DNA from: Thinopyrum elongatum
Lineage: Eukaryota; Streptophyta; Magnoliopsida; Poales; Poaceae
Length of the DNA: 64,000 bases
Reading direction: 5' to 3'
NCBI GenBank assembly: GCA_011799875.1
Contig: CM022297.1
Coordinates: 541,964,220-542,028,219 of the forward strand
The notes under the pieces were generated by a model. The model saw only the letters and a program-made list of their open reading frames with translations. It did not search any database and was not told the DNA's origin. Below are positions 15,001 to 25,839 of the stretch, piece by piece (position 1 is the stretch's first letter; each line of letters begins with the position of its first letter). Made by a program: the position numbers and the translations under genes.

Positions 15001-15530
15001 GACCCATTGGCACTTCCTTTCGAAGGAAATTGAGAGATTACGTTGATTTAGACGTAATCTTCCGCGGTAAGGAAAACATGGCTTTCTCGCTCATGCTCTA
15101 TGATCTGGCAATCCCATTTGGCTGTAAATTCAAGAAAATCCAACGGTTGTAGACCCATACTCCAAGTTTTCGCCCTGTGGCATGGTGTAACTAGAGTGTG
15201 TGACAGCCATGACCAAAAGGGCCTTCTAGGCATCGACAATATATATGTGGAAAATATCTCTCCAGTATTGCGGACACAAATTTTAGACGGTGGCGGAGAA
15301 AAGCGTCACGGGAAAGTGAAATCTTTCAAAGGACTGCCATATAATGGACCGGGCGGTACACTATAACGGTCACAAGTTTGTCTTGGGAGTCCGTTTTGGA
15401 CCCACAAGTACTCAAAATGCGCGCTGCGAGCGTGCGAATCTAGAAAATACTCCCCACTTGAGCCAGGAGCTCGGAGTAACCCTTAAAATTCAGCGTTAAG
15501 CAGACTTTTTGGCCCTAAAAGATCATAGAT
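1..15530 (+). repeat. Satellite array, left arm (noisy, about 28 monomers)
   Basis: Tandem array whose landmarks recur throughout: 'ccatataatggaccgg', 'cacaactttgtcattcgg', 'gaacccattggcacttcc', 'gtccccggtaaggacaa' and 'gtgtgacagccatgaacc'. The variable segment after 'ctcaaaatgctc' recurs near 530, 1090, 1640, 2195, 2750, 3305, 3850, 4400, 4950, 5500, 6050 and on to 15425, about 550 bp apart, against about 567 bp in the clean arm. The shortfall comes from many one- or two-base deletions scattered within each copy. Unit length resembles known 550-570 bp Triticeae satellites (TaiI, pSc250 and CentT566 are published examples), but I cannot assign the family by sequence. Short open frames in it follow the repeat period and are not genes. 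The array continues beyond base 1. Confidence 0.95.
5750..15530 (+). repeat. Four-monomer higher-order repeat (about 2.2 kb)
   Basis: Monomer subtypes repeat in fixed order here. Type B has 'gcggcgagcatgcaaatcc' and 'gcacc' (near 6050, 8230, 10445, 12640, 14860). Type C has 'gctgcgagcgtgcgaatct' and 'gagcc' (6585, 8790, 10990, 13190, 15425). Type D has 'gcggcgagcgtgcgaatcc' (7130, 9335, 11540, 13745). Type A has 'gcggtgagggtgcgaata' and 'gcgcc' (7690, 9890, 12090, 14300). Successive copies of one type are about 2.2 kb apart, so the B-C-D-A tetramer is present about four and a half times. Left of about 5700 the order changes to other variants. Base-level sequence is noisy, but the subtype order is clear. 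Confidence 0.85.
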
Positions 15531-15540
15531 ACCCCGGTCC
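15521..15540. other. Orientation-switch junction of the satellite
   Basis: The plus-oriented array ends in a monomer cut after 'ggccctaaaagatcatagat' (about 15530). The next base begins the reverse complement of a different point in the monomer ('accccggtccattatatgg'). No spacer or mobile element separates the arms. The clean-arm counterpart of the last left monomer lies about 1 kb further right, near 16490, so the turn is asymmetric: about one and a half monomers exist only on the right side. This may be a true inversion breakpoint or a fold-back read or assembly join. Confidence 0.85.
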
Positions 15541-18500
15541 ATTATATGGCAGTCCTTCAAAGAATTTCACTTTCCCGTGATTCTTTTCTCCGCACCGCCC
15601 TGAAATTTTGTGTCCTTGATACTGGAGATATTGTTTCGACATATATATTGACCGATGCCAGGAATGCCCTTTGGTTCATGGCTGTCACACACATAAGTTA
15701 CACCATGCCACAGGGCGAAAACTAAGAGTATAAGGTCTGCAGCCGCTGGATTTTCTTGAATTTACGGCCAAATGGGAATGCCCGGATCATAGAGCATGTG
15801 TAGAAAGCAATGTTTGTCCTTACCGGGGACACTAACGTCTATAATCAACGTAATCTCTTGAATTTCCTTCAAAAGGAAGTGCCAATGGGTTCAGAAACTT
15901 GTTCGAAAAGCATAGGCGAATCATGTTCTGTGAATTTTAGGGCCAAAAAGTCCTGCTTAACACCGAATTTAAGGGTAATCTGAGCCTCCTGGCTCAAGCG
16001 GGGAGTATTTTCTGGATTCGCACGCTCGCCGCGAGCATTTTGAGTACTTGTGGGTCCGAAACGGACTCCGAATGACAAAGTTGTGACCGTTCTAGTGTAC
16101 GCCGGTCCATTATATGGCAGTCCTTGAAAGAATTTCACTTTCCCGTGACACTTTTCTCCGCACCGCCCTGAAATTTTGTGTCCTCGATACTGGAGATATT
16201 GTTTCCACATATATATTGACGTATGCCAGGAATGCCGTTTGGTTGTTGGATGTCACACACATAAGTTACACCATGCCACACGGCGAAAACTAGGAGTACA
16301 AGGTCTACAACCGTTGGATTTTCTTGAATTTACGGCCAAATGGGATTGCCCGGATCATAGAGCATGTGCAGAAAGCAACATTTGTCCTTACCGGGGAGAC
16401 TAACATCTATAATCAATGTAATCTCTCGAATTCCTTCAAAAGGAAGTGCCAATGGGTTCAGAGACTTGTTCGAAAAGCATAGGCGAATCATGTTCTATGA
16501 CTTTTAGGGCCAAAAAGTCCTGCTTAACGCTGAATTTAAGGGTACTCCGAGCCTCCTGGCTCAAGTGGGGAGTATTTTCTAGATTCGCACGCTCGCAGCG
16601 AGCATTTTGAGTACTTGTGTTTCAAAACGGACTCCGAATGACAAACTTGTGACCGTTCTAGTGTACGCCGGTCCATTATATGGCAGTCCTTGAAAGAATT
16701 TCACTTTCCCGTGACGCTTTTCTCCGCACCGTCCTAAAATTTTGTGTCCTCAATACTGGAGATATTGTTTCCACATATATATTGATCGATGCCAGGAATG
16801 CCCTTTTGTTCATGGCTGTCACACACTCTAGTTACACCATGCCACAGGGCGAAAACTTGGAGTATGAGGTCTACAACCGTTGGATTTTCTTGAATTTACA
16901 GCCAAATGGGATTGCCCAGATCATAGAGCATGAGCAGAAAGCAATGTTTGTCCTTACCGGGGAGATTAACGTCTATAATCAACGTAATCTCTCAAATTTC
17001 CTTCGAAAGGAAGTGCCAATGGGTTCAGAAACTTGTTCGAAAAGCAGCGGCGAATCATGTTCTTTGACTTTTAGGGCCAAAAAGTCATTCTTAACTCCGA
17101 ATTTGAGGGTACTCCGAGCCTCCTGGTGCAAGCGGGGAGTGTTTTCTGGATTTGCATGCTCGCCGCGAGCATTTTGAGTCCTTGTGTGTCCGAAACGGAC
17201 TCCGAATGACAAAGTTGTCACCGTTCTAGTGTACACCGGTCCATTATATGGCACTCCATGAAAGAATTTCACTTTCCCGTAACGCTTTTCTCCGCACCGC
17301 CCTGAAACTTTGTGTCCTCTCTACTAGAGATATTGTTTCGACATATATATTGACCGATGCCAGGAATGCCCTTTGGTTCATGGCTGTCACACACATAAGT
17401 TACACCAGGCCACATGGCGAAAACTAGGAGTATAAGGTCTACAGCCGCTGGATTTTCTTGAATTTACGGCCAAATGGGATTGCCCGGATCATAGATAATG
17501 TGCATAAAGCAACGTTTGTCCTTACCGGGGACACTAACATCTATAATCAACGTAATCTCTTGAATTTCCTTTGAAAGGAAGTGCCAATGGGTTCAGAAAC
17601 TTGTTTGAAAAGCAGCGGCGAATCATGTTCCGTGACTTTCAGGGCCAAAAAGTCTTGCTTAACGCCGAATTTGAGGGTACTCCGAGCCTCCGTGCGCAAG
17701 CGGGGAGTATTTTCTGTATTCGCACCCTCACCGTGAGCATTTTGAGTACTTGTGGGTCCGAAACGGACTCCGAATGACAAAGTTGTGACCGTTCGAGTGT
17801 ACCCCGGTCCATTATATGGCAGTCCTTCAAAGAATTTCACTTTCCCGTGATGGTTTTCTCCGCACCACCCTAAAATTTTGTGTCCTCGATACTGGAGATA
17901 TTGTTTTGACATATATATTGACCGAAGCCAGGAATGCCCTTTGGTTCGTGGCTGTCACAACATAAGTTACACCATGCCACACGGCGAAAACTAGGAGTAT
18001 AAGGTCTACAGCCGCTGGATTTTCTTGAATTTACGGCCAAATGGGATTGCCCAGATCATAGAGCATGTGCAAAAAGCAACATTTGTCCTTACCGGGGACA
18101 CTAACGTCTATAATCAACGTAATCTCTCGAATTTCCTTCGAAAGGAAGTGCCAATGGGTTCAGAAACTTGTTCGAAAAGCAGAGGCGAATCATGTTCTGT
18201 GAATTTGAGGGCCAAAAAGTCCTGCTTAACGCCAAATTTAAGGGTACTCCGAGCCTCCTGGCTCAAGCGGGGAGTATTTTCTAGATTCCCACACTCGCCG
18301 CAAGCATTTTGAGTACTTGTGGGTCCGAAACGGACTCCGAATGACAAAGTTGTGACTGTTCTAGTGTACGCCGGTCCATTATATGGCAGTCCTTGAAAGA
18401 ATTTCACTTTCCCGTGACACTTTTCTCCGCACCGCCCTGAAATTATGTATCCTCAATAATGGAGATATTGTTTCCACATATATATTGACCGATACCAGGA

Positions 18501-21500
18501 ATGCCCTTTGGTTCATGGCTGTCACACACATAAGTTACACCATGCCACACGGCGAAAACTAGAGTATAAGGTCCACAACCGCTGGATTTTCTTGAATTTA
18601 CGGCCAAATAGGATTGCCCGGATCATAGAGCATGTGCAGAAAGCAACGTTTGTCCTTACCGGGGAGACTAACGTCTATAATTAATGTAATCTCTCGAATT
18701 TCGTTCGAAAGGAAGTGCCAATGGGTTCAGAAACTTGTTCGAAAAGCAACGGCGAGTCATGTTCTTTGACTTTCAGGGCCAAAAAGTCCTTCCTAACACC
18801 GAATTTGAGGGTACTCCGAGCCGCCTGGTGCAAGCAGGGAGTATTTTTTGGATTCGGACGCTCACCATGAGCATTTTAAGTACATGTGGGTCTGAAACGG
18901 ACTCCGAATAACAGAGTTGTGACCGTTCTAGTGTACGCCGGTCCATTATATAGCACTCCTTGAAAGAATTTCACTTTCCCGTGACGCTTTTCTCAGCACC
19001 GCCCTGAAATTTTGTGTCCTTGATACTGGAGATATTGTTTCCACATATATATTGACCAATGAAAGGCATGGCCTTTGGTTCATGGCTGTCACACACATAA
19101 GTTACACCATGCCACAGGGAGAAAACTAGGAGTATAAGGTCTACAACCGCTGGATTTTCTTGAATTTACGGCCAAATGGGATTGCCCGAATCATAGAGCA
19201 TGTGCAGAAAGCAACGTTTGTCCTTACCGGGGAGACTAACATATATAATCAACGTAATCTCTCGAATTTCCTTCGAAAGGAAGTGCCAATGGGTTCAGAA
19301 ACTTGTTCGAAAAGCAGCGGCGAATCATGTTCTTTGACTTTCAGGGCCAAAACGTCCTTCTTAACACCAAGTTTGAGGGTACTCCGAGCCTCCTGGTGCA
19401 AGCGGCGAGTGTTTTCTGTATTTGCATGCTCGCCGCGAGCATTTTGAGTACTTGTGTGTCCGAAACGGACTCCGAATGACAAAGTTGTGACCGTTCTAGT
19501 GTACACTGGTCCATTATATGGCACTCCTTGAAAGAATTTCACTTTCCCGTAACGCTTTTCTCCGCACCGCCCTGAAATTTTGTGTCCTCTCTACTAGAGA
19601 TATTGTTTCGACATATATATTGACCGATGCCAGGAATGCCCTTTGGTTCATGGCTGTCATACACATAAGTTACACCGGGCCACACGGCGAAAACTAGGAG
19701 TATAAGGTCTATAGCCGCTGGATTTTCTTGAATTTATGGCCAAATGGGATTGTACGGATCATAGAACATGTGCAGAAAGCAACGTTTGTCCTTACCGGGG
19801 AGACTAATGTATATAATCAACATAATCTCTCAAATTTCCTTTGTAAGGAAGTGCCAATGGGTTCAGAAACTTGTTCGAAAAGCAACGGCGAATCATGTTC
19901 TTTGACTTTCAGGGCCAAAAAGTCCTTCTTAACACCGAATTTGAGGGTACTCTGATCTCCTGGTGCAAGCGGGGAGTGTTTTCTAGATTTGCATGCTCAC
20001 CGTGAGTATTTTGAGTACTTGTGTGTCCGAAACGGACTCCGAATGACAAAGTTGTGACTGTTCTAGTGTACACCGGTCCATTATATGGCAATCCTTGAAA
20101 GAATTTCACTTTCCCGTGACGCTTTTCTCTGCACCGCCCTGAAATTTTGTGTCCTCGATACTGGAGATATTGTTTCGACATATATATTGACCGATGCTAG
20201 GAGTGCCCTTTGGTTCATGGCTGTCACACACATAAGTTACACCATGCCACACGGCGAAAACTAGGAGTATAAGGTCTACAACCGCTGGATTTTCTTGAAT
20301 TTACGGCCAAACGGGATTGCCCGGATCATAGATCATGTGCAGAAAGCAACGTTTGTCCTTACCGGGGACACTAACATCTATAATCAACGTAATCTCTTGA
20401 ATTTTCTTTGAAAGGAAGTGCCAATGGGTTCAGAAACTTGTTCGAAAAGCAGCGGCGAATCATGTTCTTTGACTTTCAGGGTCAAAAAGTCCTGCTTATC
20501 GCCGAATTTGAGGGTACTCCGAGCCTCCTGGCGCAAGCGCGGAGTATTTTCTGTATTCGCATGCTCACTGTGAGCATTTTGAGTACTTGTGGGTCCGAAA
20601 CGGACTTCGAATGACAAAGTTGTGACCGTTCGAGTGTACCCCGGTCCATTATATGGCAGTCCTTCAAAGAATTTCACTTTCCCGTGATGGTTTTCTCCGC
20701 ACCACCCTGAAATTTTGTGTCCTCGATACTGGAGATATTGTTTCGACATATATATTGACCGATGCCAGGAATGCCCTTTGGTTCGTGGCTGTCACACACA
20801 TAACTTACACCATGCCACACGGTGAAAACTAGGAGTATAAGGTCTACAGCCGCTGGATTTTCTTGAATTTACGGCCAAATGGGATTGTCCGGATCATAGA
20901 GCATGTGCAAAAAGCAACATTTGTCCTTACCGGGGACACTAACATCTATAATCAACGTAATCTCTCGAATTTCCTTCGAAAGGAAGTGCCAATGGGTTCA
21001 GAAACTTGTTCGAAAAGCAGAGGCGAATCATGTTCTGTGACTTTGAGGGCCAAAAAGTCCTGCTTAACGCCAAATTTAAGGGTACTCCGAGCCTCCTGGC
21101 TCAAGCGGGGAGTATTTTCTAGATTCGCACACTCGCCGCAAGCATTTTGAGTACTTGTGGGTCTGAAACGGACTCCGAATGACAAAGTTGTGACTGTTCT
21201 AGTGTACGCCGGTCCATTATATGGCAGTCCTTGAAAGAATTTCACTTTCCCGTGACACTTTTCTCCGCACCGCCCTGAAATTATGTGTCCTCAATACTGG
21301 AGATATATTTCCACATATATATTGACCAATGCCAGGAATGCCCTTTGGTTCATGGCTGTCACACACATAAGTTACACAATGCCACACGGCGAAAACTAGG
21401 AGTATAAGGTCTACAACCGCTGGATTTTCTTGAATTTACGGCCAAATAGGATTGCCCGGATCATAGAGCATGTGCAGAAAGCAACGTTTGTCCTTACCGG

Positions 21501-24500
21501 GGAGACTAACGTCTATAATCAATGTAATCTCTTGAATTTCCTTCGAAAGGAAGTGCCAATGGGTTCAGAAACTTGTTCGAAAAGCAACGGCGAATCATGT
21601 TCTTTGACTTTCAGGGCCAAAAAGTCCTTCTTAACACCGAATTTGAGGGTACTCTGATCTCCTGGTGCAAGCGGGGAGTGTTTTCTAGATTTGCATGCTC
21701 ACCGTGAGTATTTTGAGTACTTGTGTGTCCGAAACGGACTCCGAATGACAAAGTTGTGACTGTTCTAGTGTACACCGGTCCATTATATGGCAATCCTTGA
21801 AAGAATTTCACTTTCCCGTGACGCTTTTCTCTGCACCGCCCTGAAATTTTGTGTCCTCGATACTGGAGATATTGTTTCGACATATATATTGACCGATGCT
21901 AGGAGTGCCCTTTGGTTCATGGCTGTCACACACATAAGTTACACCATGCCACACGGCAAAAACTAGGAGTATAAGGTCTACAACCGCTGGATTTTCTTGA
22001 ATTTACGGCCAAACGGGATTGCCCGGATCATAGATCATGTGCAGAAAGCAACGTTTGTCCTTACCGGGGACACTAACATCTATAATCAACGTAATCTCTT
22101 GAATTTTCTTTGAAAGGAAGTGCCAATGGGTTCAGAAACTTGTTCGAAAAGCAGCGGCGAATCATGTTCTTTGACTTTCAGGGTCAAAAAGTCCTGCTTA
22201 TCGCCGAATTTGAGGGTACTCCGAGCCTCCTGGCGCAAGCGCGGAGTATTTTCTGTATTCGCATGCTCACTGTGAGCATTTTGAGTACTTGTGGGTCCGA
22301 AACGGACTTCGAATGACAAAGTTGTGACCGTTCGAGTGTACCCCGGTCCATTATATGGCAGTCCTTCAAAGAATTTCACTTTCCCGTGATGGTTTTCTCC
22401 GCACCACCCTGAAATTTTGTGTCCTCGATACTGGAGATATTGTTTCGACATATATATTGACCGATGCCAGGAATGCCCTTTGGTTCGTGGCTGTCACACA
22501 CATAAGTTACACCATGCCACACGGTGAAAACTAGGAGTATAAGGTCTACAGCCGCTGGATTTTCTTGAATTTACGGCCAAATGGGATTGTCCGGATCATA
22601 GAGCATGTGCAAAAAGCAACATTTGTCCTTACCGGGGACACTAACATCTATAATCAACGTAATCTCTCGAATTTCCTTCGAAAGGAAGTGCCAATGGGTT
22701 CAGAAACTTGTTCGAAAAGCAGAGGCGAATCATGTTCTGTGACTTTGAGGGCCAAAAAGTCCTGCTTAACGCCAAATTTAAGGGTACTCCGAGCCTCCTG
22801 GCTCAAGCGGGGAGTATTTTCTGGATTCGCACACTCGCCGCAAGCATTTTGAGTACTTGTGGGTCTGAAACGGACTCCGAATGACAAAGTTGTGACTGTT
22901 CTAGTGTACGCCGGTCCATTATATGGCAGTCCTTGAAAGAATTTCACTTTCCCGTGACACTTTTCTCCGCACCGCCCTGAAATTATGTGTCCTCAATACT
23001 GGAGATATTATTTCCACATATATATTGACCAATGCCAGGAATGCCCTTTGGTTCATGGCTGTCACACACATAAGTTACACAATGCCACACGGCGAAAACT
23101 AGGAGTATAAGGTCTACAACCGCTGGATTTTCTTGAATTTACGGCCAAATAGGATTGCCCGGATCATAGAGCATGTGCAGAAAGCAACGTTTGTCCTTAC
23201 CGGGGAGACTAACGTCTATAATCAATGTAATCTCTTGAATTTCCTTCGAAAGGAAGTGTCAATGGGTTCAGAAACTTGTTCGAAAAGCAACGGCGAATCA
23301 TGTTCTTTGACTTTCAGGGCCAAAAAGTCCTTCTTAACACCGAATTTGAGGGTACTCCGAGCCGCCTGGTGCAAGCGGGGAGTATTTTCTGGATTCGCAC
23401 GCTCACCGTGATCATTTTAAGTACTTGTGGGTCTGAAACGGACTCCGAATGACGAAGTTGTGACCGTTCTAGTGTGCGCCGGTCCATTATATGGCAATCC
23501 TTGAAAGAATTTCACTTTCCCGTGATGCTTTTCTCCGCACCGCGCTGAAATTTTGTGTCCTTGATAGTGGAGATGCTTCCACATATATATTGACCGATGA
23601 AAGGCATGCCCTTTGGTTCATGGCTGTCACACACATAAGTTACACCATGCCACAGGGCGAAAACTAGGAGTATAAGGTCTACAACCGCTGGATTTTCTTG
23701 AATTTACGGCGAAATGGGATTGCCCGGATCATAGAGCATGTGCAAAAAGCAATGTTTGTCCTTACCGGGGACACTAACATCTATAATCAACATAATCTCT
23801 CGAATTGCCTTCGAAAGGAAGTGCCAATGGGTTCAGAAACTTGTTCGAAAAGCAGCGGCGAATCATGTTCTTTGACTTTCAGGGCCAAAAAGTCCTTCTT
23901 AACACCAAATTTGAGGGTACTCCGAGCCTCCTGGTGCAAGCGGGGAGTATTTTCTGGATTCGCATGCTCGCCGCGAGCATTTTGAGTACTTGTGGGTCCG
24001 AAACGGACCCCGAATGACAAAGTCGTGACCATTCTAGTGTACACCGGTCCATTATATGGCAATCCTTGAAAGAATTTCACTTTCCCATGAGGCTTTTCCC
24101 TGCACCGCCCTGAAATTTTGTGTCCCCGATACAGGAGATATTGCTTCGACATATATATTAACCGATGCTAGGAATGCCCTTTGGTTCATGGCTGTCACAC
24201 ACATAAGTTACACCATGCCACACAGCGAAAACTAGGAGTGTCAGGTCTACAGCCGCTGGATTTTCTTGAATCTACTGCCAAATGGGATTGCCCGGATCAT
24301 AGAACATGTGCAGAAAGCAACGTTTGTCCTTACCGGGGAGACTAACGTATATAATCAACGTAATCTCTCAAATTTCCTTTGAAAGGAAGTGCCAATGGGT
24401 TCAGAAACTTGTTCAAAGCAGCGGCGAATCATGTTCTTTGACTATCAGGGCCAAAAAGTCCTTCTTAACACCGAATTTGAGGATACTCCGAGCCTCCTGG

Positions 24501-25489
24501 CGCAAGCCGGGAGTATTTTCTGGATTCGCACACTCGCCGCGAGCATTTTGAGTACTTGTGGGTCCGAAACGGACTCCGAATGACAAAGTTGTGACCGTTC
24601 TAGTGTACGCCGGTCCATTATATGGCAGTCCTTGAAAGAATTTCACTTTCCCGTGACGCTTTTCTCCGCACCGTCCTGAAATTTTGTATCCTCAATACTG
24701 GAGATATTGTTTCCACATATATATTGACCGATGCCAGGAATGCCCTTTGGTTCATGGCTATCACACACATAAGTTACACCATGCCACAGGGCGAAAACTA
24801 GGAGTATAAAGTCTACAGCCGCTGGATTTTCTTGAATTTACGGCCAAATGAGATTGCCCGGATCATAGAGCATGTGCAGAAAGCAACGTTTGTCCGTAGC
24901 GGGGAGACTAACGTTTATAATCAACGTAATCTCTTGAATTTCCTTCGAAAGGAAGGGCCAATGGGTTCAGAAACTTGTTCGAAAAGCAGCGGCGAATCAT
25001 GTTCTTTGACTTTTAGGGCCAAAAAGTCCTTCTTAACACTGAATTTGAGGGTACTCCGAGCCTCCTGGTGCAAGCGGGGAGTTTTTTCTGGATTCGCACG
25101 CTCACTGCGAGCATTTTGATTACTTGTGGGTCCAAAACGGACTCCGAATGACAAAGTTGTGACCGTTCTAGTGTACACCGGTCCATTATATGGCACTGCT
25201 TGAGAGAATTTCAATTTCCCGTAACCCTTTTCTCCGCACCGCCCTAAAATTTTGTGTCCTCAATACTGGAGATATTGTTTCGACATATATATGTACCGAT
25301 GCCAGGAATGCCCTTTGGTTCATGGCTGTCACACACATAAGTTACACCATGCCACACGGCGAAAACTAGGAGTATAAGGTCTACAGCCGCTGGATTTTCT
25401 TGAATTTACGGCCAAATGGGATTGCCCGGATCATAGAGCATGTGCAGAAAGCAACGTTTGTCCTTACCGGGGAGACTAACGTCTATAAT
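15531..25489 (-). repeat. Satellite array, right arm (clean, inverted, about 17.5 monomers)
   Basis: Same satellite as the left arm, read on the opposite strand, with a regular period of about 567 bp. The variable segment falls near 15990, 16570, 17135, 17705, 18275, 18855, 19400, 19970, 20540, 21105, 21675, 22240, 22810, 23375, 23945, 24510 and 25080. Monomers differ by base substitutions rather than indels, which allows subtypes to be followed. The last unit breaks off at 25488/25489 within 'gtctataatc', where unrelated AT-rich sequence begins. Nearly every monomer has frames of 75-121 codons on both strands. These are explained by the unit length being a multiple of three. Confidence 0.95.
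19900..23303 (-). repeat. Recent 1.7 kb three-monomer tandem duplication
   Basis: Two adjacent 1702-bp segments (about 19900-21601 and 21602-23303), each of three monomers, are almost identical. I see only about five or six differences. Both share the unusual 'ggtactctgatctcc' in place of 'ggtactccgagcctcc'. The flanking monomers are clearly less similar. The outer edges are approximate because they lie in sequence common to all monomers. This is the expected product of a recent unequal exchange or replication slippage of a trimer. Confidence 0.85.
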
Positions 25490-25839
25490 CTATCTATACC
25501 TATACTAATTCTAGACTTCCTAGAAATTCCCACGTAAATTAGATTTTACGAGACGTTAATCTGGTGGGACCGAATTATTACGGTGTAGATCGACTCTTGA
25601 ATTCCATTGTAAAAAAACAATTTCAACTAAAAAAAAAAACAATCTCAGGAAAACCAATCTCAGGTATCCATATCTCTCTCACGTCTCTCGCTGGAAATCT
25701 CTCACGACTCCTAAAAAACTAATAAACAATTTGTATCCATCTCTCTCTCACGTCTCTCTCTAAAAAAACAATATGTATCCATCTCTCTCACGTCTCTCTC
25801 TGCAATCTCTCACGACTCCTCCTTCATGTGTATCCAAAA
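25489..25839. other. Array boundary: AT-rich spacer with CT-rich local repeat
   Basis: The satellite stops abruptly and the next bases are 'tctatctatacctatacta', resembling the TC-start 5' end of grass Helitrons. The break falls after 'ataa', compatible with the A/T insertion preference of Helitrons, but no 3' hairpin with CTRR was found, so this is tentative. From about 25665 to 25830 an imperfect local repeat built on 'tatccatctctctctcacg' occurs three times, with 'ctctcacgactcct' between some copies. No coding sequence was recognised. Confidence 0.5.

Noticed and set aside
276..25214. Dozens of frames of 60-165 codons on both strands
   Set aside because: They recur with the satellite period, appear in every monomer and exist because the unit is a multiple of three. 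No start context, family match or isolated conservation supports protein coding.
1..25489. Repeat array considered as CRISPR-like or as a repetitive protein gene
   Set aside because: Units of about 567 bp without spacer structure, eukaryotic context and stops in all frames exclude both.
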